DNA of 64,000 nucleotides from Hyphomicrobiaceae bacterium (GCA_020638055.1 JACKJH010000001.1:62001-126000), one strand, 5' to 3'; positions 1 through 9,355 are shown, counted from the first letter of the stretch. Made by a program: numbers and translations. Notes: generated by a model from the letters alone, not told the origin.

Positions 1-4
1 CGAT

Positions 5-125
5 TTTGGCGCGACATGAAGGCCACTAGCAAAATCATGAACTTAGTGTGGCGGTCAACGCGCCTTAGTTGACTCCGCGTGGGCCGCAACGTCGGCCAAC
101 TAAGGCGCGACGCCACACTAGGCGT
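5..125. repeat. Palindromic intergenic repeat, family D, copy 1
   Basis: An imperfect large palindrome. The left half carries TAGTGTGGCG and GCGCCTTAGTTG; the right half carries CAACTAAGGCGCG and CGCCACACTA, their reverse complements. The outer flank reads GGCCACTAGCAAAATCAT. A second copy in the opposite orientation lies at 18546-18660 and includes the same flank. It lies before the tsaC start and contains no plausible gene. I see no transposase, so it is either a passive palindromic element or a non-autonomous mobile element. The remaining bases up to 197 hold only the tsaC leader. Confidence 0.7.
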
Positions 126-197
126 TTCACCGCCGAAGCGGAAGGGCTAGGTTGACGTTTTCGTCAACTTATCTGCTCGTAATGGAGAAGGCTATCG

Positions 198-1160
198 ATG
201 ACGATCGTTCCGGCCAATGCTGAGCACTTGGAGGACGCTGGCGCGTTGATCCGTGCGGGTAGGCTGGTCGCGTTCCCTACTGAAACGGTTTATGGCCTTG
301 GTGGCGATGCCACAAATGGTGAAGCTGTCGCGCGAATTTATGAAGCCAAGGGTCGACCCCGTTTCAATCCGCTGATCGTACACATTGAAAGCGTGGCCCA
401 GGCAGAGGACTTCGCGATTTTCTCTCCACTTGCCAAATCCCTGGCCGAGCGCTTCTGGCCCGGGCCGTTGACACTGGTGCTGCCACGACGCCCGGCATGC
501 CGCCTATCCGAACTCGTTACGGCCGGACTTGATACCGTTGCCCTTCGATGCCCGGGCCACCCAGTGGCGAGGCGCCTTATTGCGGCTGCCGGCCGGCCGA
601 TAGCTGCACCTTCAGCAAATGTTTCCGGGCATGTCAGCCCGACGTCTGCAGGTCACGTCGCAGCCGATCTCAATGACAGGGTTGCCATGATCCTCAACGG
701 CGGCGACACCCAACTTGGGTTGGAATCGACAGTGATCCGCATTGATCACTCACCCAATGGCGAGCCACGTATCGTCCTATTGCGGCCAGGTTCGATCACC
801 ACCAATGACATTATGCTGGCAACTGGCCTTGATGTTGTCCGCGCCATGGATGCCGCATCCGCGCCAACCTCGCCTGGGCAGCTTGCCAGTCACTATGCAC
901 CTCGGGCTCGCGTGCGCATCAACGTTGCCTTGGCCGAACCAGGCGAAGCATTGCTTGCTTTTGGTGCCAACGTTCCCCTACACGATGGTCCGACGCTCAA
1001 TCTCAGCGAGACGGGCGACCTGGTCGAAGCGGCAGCCCGCCTCTTTGCTGCATTGCGCGAGCTTGACGCTACCGGAGCTGAGGCAATTGCTGTGATGCCT
1101 ATTCCCGGTGAGGGTCTTGGCGAAGCCATCAACGACCGCCTTACCCGCGCTGCTTCATAA
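198..1160 (+). CDS. tsaC: L-threonylcarbamoyladenylate synthase (Sua5/TsaC family)
   Basis: Makes threonylcarbamoyl-AMP from threonine, bicarbonate and ATP, the first step of t6A37 formation on ANN-decoding tRNAs. The 320-residue protein has the two-domain Sua5 layout rather than the short YrdC form: a YrdC domain over roughly residues 10-200 and a C-terminal Sua5 domain. Visible YrdC motifs are FPTETVYGLGG, YEAKGRP, APSANVSG and LESTVI. The ATG at 198 follows GGAGAAGG at a good distance. The next gene starts 48 bases downstream on the same strand, so co-transcription is possible. TrmO, which methylates t6A, lies at the far end of the window but is not linked as an operon. Confidence 0.93.
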   Translation: MTIVPANAEHLEDAGALIRAGRLVAFPTETVYGLGGDATNGEAVARIYEAKGRPRFNPLIVHIESVAQAEDFAIFSPLAKSLAERFWPGPLTLVLPRRPACRLSELVTAGLDTVALRCPGHPVARRLIAAAGRPIAAPSANVSGHVSPTSAGHVAADLNDRVAMILNGGDTQLGLESTVIRIDHSPNGEPRIVLLRPGSITTNDIMLATGLDVVRAMDAASAPTSPGQLASHYAPRARVRINVALAEPGEALLAFGANVPLHDGPTLNLSETGDLVEAAARLFAALRELDATGAEAIAVMPIPGEGLGEAINDRLTRAAS

Positions 1161-1208
1161 CAGCCTTGACGCTGATCTTGCTCCGGAACCTGCACCGAGA
1201 AATCTCCG

Positions 1209-2654
1209 ATGACCCGACCGACCGACCTTCAACCGTTGAATGCGCCGACACCGGAAGTGATCGCGCAGTTCACAAACATCGTTGGCCCGACAAATGCACT
1301 AGTCGAATCGGGAGCGCAGGCTGCATATCTGCGCGAATGGCGCGACCGCTACGTTGGAAAAACCGCACTGGTTCTGCGTCCGGGCACGGTTAGGGAAGTC
1401 GCAGAGATCCTATCATTGGCGAATGAAACCCGTGTCGGCATCGTGCCGCAGGCTGGCAACACCGGTCTGGTTGGCGGACAGATCCCCTATGAAGACGGCA
1501 ATGACATTGTTTTGTCTGTCGCACGCCTCAGCCGTGTACGTGAGATGGACGCGACAGGACAATCGATCACGGTCGAGGCAGGTATCACCCTTGCCCACCT
1601 GCAATCCATCGCAGAAGGCGCCGGGCGCCTGTTCCCATTGAGCCTTGCCTCGGAAGGCACCTGCCAGATCGGTGGCAACCTTGCGACCAATGCCGGTGGC
1701 GTCAACGTGCTTGCTTACGGCAACATGCGCGCGCTGACACTTGGACTTGAGGTTGTAACCGCCGAGGGTCGCATCTGGTCATCGCTCAAGACGCTCAAAA
1801 AGGACAACACAGGCTACGACCTGAAAGACCTGTTCATTGGTTCGGAAGGGACGCTTGGCGTCATCACTGCCGCCTCTTTGCGGCTCTTCGCGCGGCCAGC
1901 AGAAAAGGCAACAGCTTTCTGTGCCCTCGACAACCTAGATAAGGTGCTGGAATTTTTCGCACGAGCTGAAGTCGCTGCAGGCCCTTACCTGACGGCGTTT
2001 GAATTCATCAGCCGGGCCGGTATGGAAATTGCCGTTCAGCACGTGGAAGGCGCACGCAACCCGTTCCACGACATTGCACCGTGGTCGGTTCTGATCGAGA
2101 TCTCATCACCGGAGGCAGACGGACGGGCTGAAGCTGTGATGGAAAGTTTCCTGAGTAAGGCAATCGAGAGCGGCATTGTAGCTGACGCAGCTATTGCCAA
2201 TACAATCCAGCACGCAAACGACTTCTGGCGCGTGCGCGAGGAAATGTCTGACGCGCAAAAATTCGAGGGCGGGTCGATCAAGCACGACATATCTGTCGCG
2301 CCAGCTCAAATACCCGACTTCATTGGCCGCGCGAACGCCATCGTTGAAAAGCTTTGCCCTGGCGCGCGTCCAGTTCCGTTCGGACATTTTGGTGATGGCA
2401 ACGTGCACTACAACATCAGCCAGCCCAGAGACATGGACAAAGCCGCTTTTCTCGACAAGTGGGAAGAAATCGCATCAGCCGTGCACGGCCTGGTCGCAGA
2501 CATGGGCGGCTCGATCTCCGCTGAACATGGCATCGGACGAATGAAACGCGCCGACCTTGTGCGATACAAAAGCCCTGTCGAGATGGAGATGATGCGCTCC
2601 ATCAAGCATGCGCTTGACCCCAACGGCATCATGAACCCAGGCAAGGTCGTGTAA
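1209..2654 (+). CDS. FAD-binding oxidase of the D-2-hydroxyglutarate/D-lactate dehydrogenase family
   Basis: A 481-residue flavoprotein of the FAD_binding_4 plus FAD-oxidase_C family (GlcD/Dld type), which oxidises a D-2-hydroxy acid to the 2-oxo acid and passes electrons to quinone or an ETF. The PP-loop region reads PQAGNTGLVGG and the FAD loop NLATNAGGVNVLAYGNMR. The C-terminal half has the metal/substrate motifs FGHFGDGNVHYN and SAEHGIGRMKR. Length and motifs fit D-2-hydroxyglutarate dehydrogenase best, but D-lactate dehydrogenase cannot be excluded from sequence alone. The ATG at 1209 has a weak ribosome site (CGAGAAA). The 3' end converges on the large hairpin array and the next gene on the other strand. 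Confidence 0.85.
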   Translation: MTRPTDLQPLNAPTPEVIAQFTNIVGPTNALVESGAQAAYLREWRDRYVGKTALVLRPGTVREVAEILSLANETRVGIVPQAGNTGLVGGQIPYEDGNDIVLSVARLSRVREMDATGQSITVEAGITLAHLQSIAEGAGRLFPLSLASEGTCQIGGNLATNAGGVNVLAYGNMRALTLGLEVVTAEGRIWSSLKTLKKDNTGYDLKDLFIGSEGTLGVITAASLRLFARPAEKATAFCALDNLDKVLEFFARAEVAAGPYLTAFEFISRAGMEIAVQHVEGARNPFHDIAPWSVLIEISSPEADGRAEAVMESFLSKAIESGIVADAAIANTIQHANDFWRVREEMSDAQKFEGGSIKHDISVAPAQIPDFIGRANAIVEKLCPGARPVPFGHFGDGNVHYNISQPRDMDKAAFLDKWEEIASAVHGLVADMGGSISAEHGIGRMKRADLVRYKSPVEMEMMRSIKHALDPNGIMNPGKVV

Positions 2655-2710
2655 CATTCCAGGGCCTGGGCTGAACGACCCGCCCTGTCGCATACCCACC
2701 TAGTGGCCAA

Positions 2711-2832
2711 CCATGGATCCCGTGCTTGAAGCACGGGATGAGAAGTGGGGGGCCACGCGCTGCCCGTTTCTCGTGCAACCGCCGCCCCTCACCCTGGCCC
2801 TCTCCCCGCGGGCGGGGAGAGGGAATGGTGGA
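2711..2832. repeat. Composite palindromic repeat (two GC-rich hairpins)
   Basis: Two hairpins in series. The first is ATCCCGTGC-TTGAA-GCACGGGAT with exact arms at 2717-2739. The second is CCCTCTCCCCGC with its reverse complement, near 2798-2823. The stretch continues directly into the first unit of the 58-bp array. The same series in the same order occurs at 25627-27087, but there an IS481 copy sits in the middle, so this copy works as an empty-site reference. There is no coding content. Confidence 0.75.
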
Positions 2833-3271
2833 CGCTGAACCGCTGCGCACTTCAGTTAAACATGCTCTCTTGTGAAACGCAGGTTTTTCACGCTGAACCG
2901 CTCAACACTTCAGCTAAACATGCTCTCTTGTGAAACGCATGTTTTTCACGCTGAACCGCTTCACACTTCAGCTAAACATGCTCTCTTGTGAAACGCATGT
3001 TTTTCACGCTGAACCGCTTCACACTTCAGCTAAACATGCTCTCTTGTGAAACGCATGTTTTTCACGCTGAACCGCTTCACACTTCAGCTAAACATGCTCT
3101 CTTGTGAAACGCATGTTTTTCACGCTGAACCGCTTCACACTTCAGCTAAACATGCTCTCTTGTGTAACGCATGTTTTTCACGCTGAACCGCTTCACACTT
3201 CAGCTAAACATGCTCTCTTGTGTAACGCATGTTTTTCACGCTGAACCGCTTCACACTTCAGCTAAACATGC
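2833..3271. repeat. Family A hairpin repeat, tandem array of seven and a half 58-bp units
   Basis: Units begin at 2833, 2891, 2949, 3007, 3065, 3123, 3181 and (partial) 3239. Each contains the hairpin GCATGTTT-ttcac-GCTGAA-loop-TTCAGC-t-AAACATGC, followed by a spacer (ctctcttgtgaaac or tgtgtaac). Units 3 to 5 are identical as read, and the edges are more diverged, which suggests recent slippage or unequal crossover. The last half-unit ends one base before the stop codon of the minus-strand gene at 3273. The array sits between two convergent genes. The spacer is the same from unit to unit, so this is not a CRISPR array. Confidence 0.9.
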
Positions 3272-3272
3272 G

Positions 3273-5342
3273 TTACGAACTCAGCGCTGCACGCTCCGCT
3301 TCGATGCGCGCGGACTGTGAAGGCCAACTCGCAGCGACCCAGTCATCGGTACCAAACAACCAATACCAGAAGCGATTTCGGCGGTGATAGCGCTCGACCG
3401 TAAGCCGGTGCATATTCTCCATGTTTGCCGACAGGGTCTCAAGCAAAGCCATTGGCCGGCCAGCTTCACGCTCCAATCCTTCAATGCGCGCAGCGAGCAG
3501 TGCCAAGTCGCCTGCTCCATCGCTTCGCCACTCGTCGATCGACCCCGCAAGGGTATGCTGGTTTGAGTTCAATTTCATGAGCGCGTCGTGGACTTCCTTC
3601 AGCTCGGCGTTGTGCACCTCATGTGCTTCGTTGGTTTGCGCTACGTAGCCGTGTATATCCGACCGGTAGTTCGATAGCAGGCTGCCGACCTGGGTTACCG
3701 TGTTACGTTCTTCATCCCGCAGGCTTTCAACGGCTCGCACAAGTTCATTCAAGCTCTCGCCGGTACTGCTGATGCGCGAAGACTGCTCGGTTATCGACAT
3801 GTTGACGTCGCGCACATCTTCAGACAGCGACGAGCGCACATCTTCCAGCGTGGTCTGTTGCAACGAGACGGCTTCGGCGACATCCTTGACGCGCCCGTCC
3901 AAGTCGCCGGAAATCTCGCCATCGCGTCCGACCAGCGCTTCTTCGATAAGCTCCAGACGTGCGACGACTTCACCCAGATTGGAAACCGCTTCAAGTGCGG
4001 CAATTTTCTGGGAAACGGTTGAGGTGGATTCATTCAGCCTTGCAGAGAATTGCTGATCCAAGGCTGTGAGCTGGTGTTCCACACGCCCCAAGTCGATTTC
4101 TGAAAGCCGTTGCTCGACGCGGCCCAAATCAAATTCGGCCAATCTTTTTTCAACGCCGCTCAAATCGATCTCTGAAACCTCGTGGACTGGTTCTGGCCGT
4201 GCTGAAACAAGAGCTTCGATCGAAGCCAGCCGGTTGAAAAGACCTTCGGATAAACGAACCGAGTCGTCGCGTTGACCGATAATCTGACCGGAAATATCCC
4301 GGACCATTTTTTCCAACGCATCCAGGCGGGAATTCTGCATGCGGTCCGTGACCGCTTGTGTGGGATCGATCGCTGCCTTTGGTTCCGGTGGCGCCTGGGT
4401 TGGATCTGGTTGTTGGGCATGAACTGGCGGTGGTGGCGGCGGCGGAGCGGCTTGGGACGCTGGCGGAGGTGGAGGCGGGCTGGGCTGCGCAGCCGGTTGC
4501 CTGGCGGCAGCAGGCGAGGCGGGTTCGGAGGGAGGGGAGGCTGACTTTTCGGGCGGTCCGGCGTTGTAGGGCGCGGGCGCTTGCTGGGTCCGTTTTGGCG
4601 CTGGCGAAGTCGGCCGGGGCATAGACTTGAACGTATGTTCAAATCCAGCGTCATAGAAGCCGTCGGAAGTTCTCCATCCACGCTGCTCAGGAGCATTTTC
4701 ATAGCCTCGCACATCAGGCGAGGATGTATAAGCGGGCGGGGGCGGATATGACGGGCGCTGCTGCTGGTAATAGAACGTTGCACGCTGCTGCTCGGGCCGG
4801 ACACGTCTCGCGGAAAGATGGCGGGCGACGAGTTCCATTCCCTCGATCGCGGGCCGCACTACCAGAAATACTTGCAGGAGGTCCTCAACGTTAACCGGCT
4901 GGTTGCGCTGGTAGGCATGCGCTGCCGCGAGCCGAAGCGTTTGCTCAAATCCGTCTGCGCGACGCGGTGAGAAGCCTCCATTGCCATAGGCCACAGGAAT
5001 GTCATTGGCGATGACAGTCGCAGTTTCGCGGCGCAGTGATGCTGCACGTATACCGCTATATTCCAACACGGTGGCTGAGGCATCAATGCGCGTGAGGGCA
5101 TGGAGGAGATGTTCAACGCGGACTTCTGCTGAGCGATGCGCCAACGCGACGTCGAAAGCGTGATTGCAGCAGGCGAGAACCGTTTCGTCGACCCATATGG
5201 GCATCTCGTGGCCTGCCTGATACCCATACAGGACGTCACCGTCCTCCCTATCGGCGACTTCGTTGCCCGTTTCCTGCCGTGCCGGCTCAACCTCACGCCA
5301 TGCCGGTGTCCGCAGATCGAGATCGTGGCCCCTGTAAATCAT
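3273..5342 (-). CDS. ClpN-domain protein with Pro-rich linker and long coiled coil, function unknown
   Basis: A 689-residue protein. Residues about 53-176 resemble the double helical repeat at the N-terminus of ClpA/ClpB/ClpC (FDVALAHRSAEVRVEHLLHA, then FEQTLRLAAAHA and NVEDLLQVFL), but no AAA+ module follows. A low-complexity stretch rich in Pro, Ala and Gln (about 240-330) comes next. Then about 300 residues of predicted coiled coil include three short near-repeats of the form DLGRVEQRLSEI. The C-terminus is aromatic (FWYWLFGTDDW) and could touch the membrane. The ATG at 5342 was chosen because AGGGAG precedes it; the reading frame is open 93 bases further upstream without a better site. 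Role unknown: a scaffold or adaptor that borrows the ClpN peptide-binding fold is inference. Confidence 0.7.
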   Translation of the reverse strand: MIYRGHDLDLRTPAWREVEPARQETGNEVADREDGDVLYGYQAGHEMPIWVDETVLACCNHAFDVALAHRSAEVRVEHLLHALTRIDASATVLEYSGIRAASLRRETATVIANDIPVAYGNGGFSPRRADGFEQTLRLAAAHAYQRNQPVNVEDLLQVFLVVRPAIEGMELVARHLSARRVRPEQQRATFYYQQQRPSYPPPPAYTSSPDVRGYENAPEQRGWRTSDGFYDAGFEHTFKSMPRPTSPAPKRTQQAPAPYNAGPPEKSASPPSEPASPAAARQPAAQPSPPPPPPASQAAPPPPPPPVHAQQPDPTQAPPEPKAAIDPTQAVTDRMQNSRLDALEKMVRDISGQIIGQRDDSVRLSEGLFNRLASIEALVSARPEPVHEVSEIDLSGVEKRLAEFDLGRVEQRLSEIDLGRVEHQLTALDQQFSARLNESTSTVSQKIAALEAVSNLGEVVARLELIEEALVGRDGEISGDLDGRVKDVAEAVSLQQTTLEDVRSSLSEDVRDVNMSITEQSSRISSTGESLNELVRAVESLRDEERNTVTQVGSLLSNYRSDIHGYVAQTNEAHEVHNAELKEVHDALMKLNSNQHTLAGSIDEWRSDGAGDLALLAARIEGLEREAGRPMALLETLSANMENMHRLTVERYHRRNRFWYWLFGTDDWVAASWPSQSARIEAERAALSS

Positions 5343-5741
5343 GATACGCAACTCCCTACGGTCCGTCGACGATTGCGCTCGCCTGGAACCTGTACGCAAC
5401 CCCGCCCTACGACCACCGCCGTACGGCGAACCCAAAATCCCGCTTCATGTGCTCGCTGCCGCAGCCGCGTTCAACACTTTCATCCCACCCGGGAACGGTG
5501 TGAAGCGCGCGGCACGCGTGCGAGCCAAGAGGGGTTCGCGACTAGCCTGCCAGAAAGTTGTCGGCTTGCCTGTGACAGAATAGTGCCACACCAGCACTGA
5601 AGCGATGCGCGTGCCGTGGATTTAGATTTTGAAATAAACCGCCAATCGGTGCGAACGGTCCGTTTAAGAGATGGAAACAGAGTTCACAAAAACGATTGAA
5701 TTATTTGCAACCACTGGGCGAGCTTGAAGACTGTGATCGAA
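5343..5741. other. Intergenic region, no gene seen
   Basis: About 400 bases between the ClpN-domain gene and the SRAP gene, both on the minus strand, so it holds the promoter region of the former. The left part is GC-rich and the part after 5600 is AT-richer. I see no repeat, no convincing terminator and no small gene with a ribosome site. Confidence 0.5.
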
Positions 5742-6422
5742 TTATCCTCGATCGCCTGCGCTTTTTTCCAGAACGCCTGAGCCTTCATTGCGCGGGTTAT
5801 TGATCGCCTTGCTGACCGGCATCACTTCGAGCAAGTCATTGGGTGCAGGTGTTAAAAGCCCTTCTACAGGCACCGAGGAACCTGACTGGCAGTCAAGCCA
5901 GAGCTCGAAGGCCTCAGGCGGCAAGATTGCGGGCATGCGATCGTGTATCGGGCGCATCGTTTCATTTGCGGCGACAGTCAGGATCGCCATTGTTTCAATT
6001 TCACTGCCATCAGCACCCAACCAATGTTCGAATATTCCAGCCATGGCCATGACACCGCCATCTCTCGGCCGGACCAGATGTGGCTGTTTGGCGCCCTTGG
6101 GCCCGGTCCACTCATAAAACCCGTTAGCTGGAACAAGACACCGCCGGTGCCGCATCGCGGCACGGAACGAGGGTTTCACGGTGGCCGTTTCCGCTCGCGC
6201 GTTGATCAGTGTGGCGAAGTCATTTGGATCTTTCACCCACGATGGGATCAAACCCCACCTGACGAGAACAAGTTCACGTTCATGGCGTAACGAATTGCGC
6301 ACGATCAGTACCGGTTGCGTCGGTGCAATGTTGTAGCGCGGGGGGAATTCCTCTTTATTGAATACTCCAAACGTCTGCCGAACTGCTTGGGGAGGGGACG
6401 TCAAGGAATAGCGCGAGCACAT
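5742..6422 (-). CDS. SOS response-associated peptidase (SRAP; YedK/HMCES family)
   Basis: A 226-residue SRAP protein that forms a covalent thiazolidine link with abasic sites in single-stranded DNA. The catalytic Cys must be residue 2 after removal of Met, and MCSRY occurs only if translation starts at 6422, so I placed the start there although the frame is open to 6503. Other family residues are visible: the Asn of YNIAPTQ, the Glu of NGFYEW and the His of HDRMPAIL. It stands alone, with the Nudix gene divergent at 6586; the 163 bases between them must hold both promoters. I did not find a clear LexA box by eye. Confidence 0.92.
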   Translation of the reverse strand: MCSRYSLTSPPQAVRQTFGVFNKEEFPPRYNIAPTQPVLIVRNSLRHERELVLVRWGLIPSWVKDPNDFATLINARAETATVKPSFRAAMRHRRCLVPANGFYEWTGPKGAKQPHLVRPRDGGVMAMAGIFEHWLGADGSEIETMAILTVAANETMRPIHDRMPAILPPEAFELWLDCQSGSSVPVEGLLTPAPNDLLEVMPVSKAINNPRNEGSGVLEKSAGDRG

Positions 6423-6585
6423 TGCATGTTTCCGTAAAATATTCTGACGTTTTGGTGGTGAGCCTTCACGACCTACTGCAAAGACACTCCCGGCCGGTGA
6501 CATTGATCCCGCTATTGATCCTTCTATTGATCCCCGTGACCGGATTAACGCGCATGCGAAAAGTCAGTGGAAATCGCGTGGTAGA

Positions 6586-7068
6586 ATGAGCACTTCCAAC
6601 TCCAATTCGCAACCTGTCGGCAACTCCGGCGGGATAGGGGCGATAAAGGCGATACCGGCGGCAAGCGTTTTGTTGTTTCGGGACGGTTCGGTTCTATTGA
6701 TCAGGCGCGGAACGGGAGCCTACAAGGGGTCCTGGAGTGCTCCGGGTGGTCACCTGGAGGGACAAGAAACGCACGAGGATGCCGCACGGCGGGAACTTCT
6801 TGAAGAAACCGGCATTGTCGCGGGAAACCTTGTCGCCGTTACACAACACTGGCTTAGAATTCCGGCAACCAGTGGAACGCAGGAACTGCGCTACGAAATT
6901 GCGGTTTTCGCCGGAGTTGCGCCTGACAACTGCCACCCGCAGGCGGCTTCGGACGCCGCTGAAGCTCGATTCATACCAATTCGCGATGTTGGAAACCTGC
7001 CTATTACAGACGGTCTTGTCGGCATCATCAGCGCCTGCTGGGACCGCGTCTCCAGAGGTCTGGAATAG
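6586..7068 (+). CDS. Nudix hydrolase
   Basis: A 160-residue single-domain Nudix protein. The Nudix box is complete: G-H-L-E-G-Q-E, seven residues, then RELLEETGI, giving G-x5-E-x7-RE-U-x-EE-x-G-U. The first 20 residues are Ser/Asn-rich and unlikely to be structured. The family hydrolyses nucleoside diphosphates linked to another moiety; the sequence gives no specific substrate, although ADP-ribose or oxidised NTP are common. The gene is followed at 7251 by a TIGR02301-family gene, a pairing that I recall from other rhizobia. Confidence 0.88.
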   Translation: MSTSNSNSQPVGNSGGIGAIKAIPAASVLLFRDGSVLLIRRGTGAYKGSWSAPGGHLEGQETHEDAARRELLEETGIVAGNLVAVTQHWLRIPATSGTQELRYEIAVFAGVAPDNCHPQAASDAAEARFIPIRDVGNLPITDGLVGIISACWDRVSRGLE

Positions 7069-7250
7069 AAGTGTGGAATAAAGCGGTACAATGCCGCCTT
7101 GCCCCTTAAGGCCCGACATCGCGGGTTGTGCAACCGCAATGTGCACCGTGCCAAGGCCCAGAATCGATGTTACATGTTGCTCAACTCAATGGCATGGCGC
7201 CGCCATGGTGTTCAGCGCCATATCGGGGCGAATGATAATCTGGAGCAACA

Positions 7251-7778
7251 GTGCCACAGTCTGCGATCATTGGTGCCAATCTCTCCTTCACACGCCTGGT
7301 GCGGGCGTGGAGCAGTAGATCGCACCGTGGACCCGTCTCCAACCGGTTTGAGACTTCCCGTCAGAAACTGCTATCGAATACCATCATTGTTGCAGCGGCT
7401 CTGGTTTTCACTTCATCGGCTCCGACGTTGGCTGCCGCTGCACCGGGGCTTGAAGTGCCAAATGCGCAATCATCCGACACCCGCCCCTATGACAGCAAAC
7501 TGTTGCGTCTGGCCGAACTCCTGGGTTCTGTCCATTACCTGCGTGAACTTTGCGGTGCCAACGAAGGCCAGTTCTGGCGGGACACTATGCAGGAACTCAT
7601 TAAATCGGAGGGCTCCAGCGCCGAGCGCCGATCACGCCTCACACTGAGCTTCAACAACGGTTACCGCAGCTATTCGAGGACGTACAATGTGTGTACCCCG
7701 ACGGCTCGCGCGGCAATCGAGCGTTTCCTGGCTGAAGGCGCGGAGATCGCGGACGGTCTCATTGCGACTGCGAAATGA
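7251..7778 (+). CDS. TIGR02301 family protein, secreted, function unknown
   Basis: A 175-residue protein with a hydrophobic segment (TIIVAAALVFTSSAPTLAAA, about residues 43-62) that looks like a signal peptide after an unusually long N-terminal extension. The mature part carries the family pattern HYLRELCG, WRDTMQELI, FNNGYRSY, NVCTPTARAAI, with two conserved cysteines that could pair in the periplasm. A GTG at 7251 is preceded by GGAG at six bases and is used here; a start nearer the signal peptide would need a rarer codon. It lies downstream of the Nudix gene. Confidence 0.72.
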   Translation: MPQSAIIGANLSFTRLVRAWSSRSHRGPVSNRFETSRQKLLSNTIIVAAALVFTSSAPTLAAAAPGLEVPNAQSSDTRPYDSKLLRLAELLGSVHYLRELCGANEGQFWRDTMQELIKSEGSSAERRSRLTLSFNNGYRSYSRTYNVCTPTARAAIERFLAEGAEIADGLIATAK

Positions 7779-8067
7779 ACTTATGTAAATGGATGTTGCA
7801 AACTGATGCAACAGAGGTCGCGGATGCGATTCCGCACCATGGCGGAGCTGCCAATCGCAGCCTGATTCACGATTAAGAAGACCCGTCTACGCAAGCTGGC
7901 GTGCGCGTGATAGACAACGAACGCACTGTCGCGCTCTGCTGGCCCATGCTCGACCCTTGCGGTTTCGGCCACCCGATCAAGACAGACATTGCATGCTGCA
8001 CCAAACGCACCAGTTCCACGACAAGATGGGACCAAATCGATTAGGGCCCTAACCGGGGGAGACCAAC

Positions 8068-8316
8068 GTGGCGTCACCGATCGAACATAACGACCAGGGC
8101 GAAGAAAGCCTGCAAGCCCTCCGCCTGATTCTTGCCGCCTGGGATGAGGGTGAAGAAACGGGCGTTGCACCGGAGATGATGGCATACGCAGCACTGTTCA
8201 CAGCATTAAGCGACCTTATCGACATCTATGGAGAGGATGCGGTTGCCAGTCTTGCCCGCGGGCTCGAACAACGTGTGCGCCATGGCGAATTCACCATGAT
8301 GCAAACACGCCAGTGA
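8068..8316 (+). CDS. Small acidic hypothetical protein
   Basis: An 82-residue, mostly helical, acidic protein (EEGETGVAPEMMAYAALFTA type composition). GGGGGAGACC sits just before the ATG, so it is probably real. There is no signal peptide or membrane segment. It is flanked by a 289-base gap upstream in which I see no gene, and by the convergent LysE gene downstream. No family is recognised with confidence. Confidence 0.6.
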   Translation: MASPIEHNDQGEESLQALRLILAAWDEGEETGVAPEMMAYAALFTALSDLIDIYGEDAVASLARGLEQRVRHGEFTMMQTRQ

Positions 8317-8376
8317 TCGCGATATTTCGCACCGCGCTCTGAAACTGTTTCGATAGCCGGATTGCGCCTCAGGCGC

Positions 8377-9045
8377 TCAGATGAAGTGAAGCATTTTCTT
8401 CAGCACCATTTCGCCGATTAGAACGCCACCGAACACGATCAGCAGTAAGCCTGCAATCTTGTTGATGAAAACCAGGCGCGATCCGTCAATCTTGTGGCGT
8501 ATGCGTCCGATCAGGTGGGACAGCAGCACCCACCAACCAAAGCTGCCGCCGACAATCGCTGCGACCATGGTGAGCGCGTCGATGTTGCTATTCACCTCGA
8601 CGAATGTACTGACGCCGCCAAATATGGCGAACAGGCCAAGAACTGCGCCTGGATTAGTAATCGTCAAAAAGAATGTCTGCGGAATGTCCCATGCGAAATC
8701 CCTGAGCGATGCCTTTTCGGCGTGGCTGGGATGCAGCATTTCGAGCTTGGGTCCGGCGAGGTAGAGTTTCAGGCCAAACCCCGCAAGTGCCAGACCACCT
8801 ATGATTTGTATGGCCGTCCGATAATCCTGCACCGCTCCGGAAATGGCGCCGACACCCAAAGCAGCAAAAAGCGCGATCAGCCCGTCGCCCAGCACCGCAC
8901 CCATGCCCGCCGCGACGCCACCCCAAAAGCCTCTTTCTATTGCCCTTTGTATACAGAGCACGTTGACGGGACCAACAGGAGCCGCCACAAGAACGCCGAT
9001 GACAAGCCCGACTGGGATTATCAGCGGATTAGGGATCAGATCCAT
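8377..9045 (-). CDS. LysE/RhtB family exporter
   Basis: A 222-residue inner-membrane protein with six hydrophobic segments and the LysE-family opening (GVLVAAPVGPVNVLCIQRAI) and loop (FFLTITNPGAVLGLFAIFGG). The family exports amino acids or related small molecules; the substrate here is unknown. The ATG at 9045 begins MDLIPNPLII directly before the first membrane segment; the upstream open frame adds a charged stretch unlike the family. It is transcribed alone and converges with the small gene at 8068. Confidence 0.88.
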   Translation of the reverse strand: MDLIPNPLIIPVGLVIGVLVAAPVGPVNVLCIQRAIERGFWGGVAAGMGAVLGDGLIALFAALGVGAISGAVQDYRTAIQIIGGLALAGFGLKLYLAGPKLEMLHPSHAEKASLRDFAWDIPQTFFLTITNPGAVLGLFAIFGGVSTFVEVNSNIDALTMVAAIVGGSFGWWVLLSHLIGRIRHKIDGSRLVFINKIAGLLLIVFGGVLIGEMVLKKMLHFI

Positions 9046-9355
9046 GCGCCCTCGACAAGCCCGACTACCGGTGGATGGAACGTCCCAGGATACAAATGCC
9101 GCAAAGCGTGAGCACACTTGCAGTAGCCGGGACTGCGCAGTTTCAGCACGAAAACTCCAGGTTCAGAAACTCCGAGCCCGTCGATTCGAGTCGCTGCTAT
9201 TCCCAAATGAAGAATTACAGGTGAAGAAAGTTCCAGTTCTTCAGGACCGCGATATTCGGTCGCCTGCAACAATCGCTCCCCCAAAGCCAAATCGTGTCCC
9301 TCGTCGCGTTGAAGCCATGTGTGTACTATCGCACGATCCAGCTTACTGCGTTTTT

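Noticed and set aside
2833..3271. CRISPR array
   Set aside because: Regular 58-bp period, but the supposed spacers are identical within the array and the unit is one palindrome plus linker; no cas genes.
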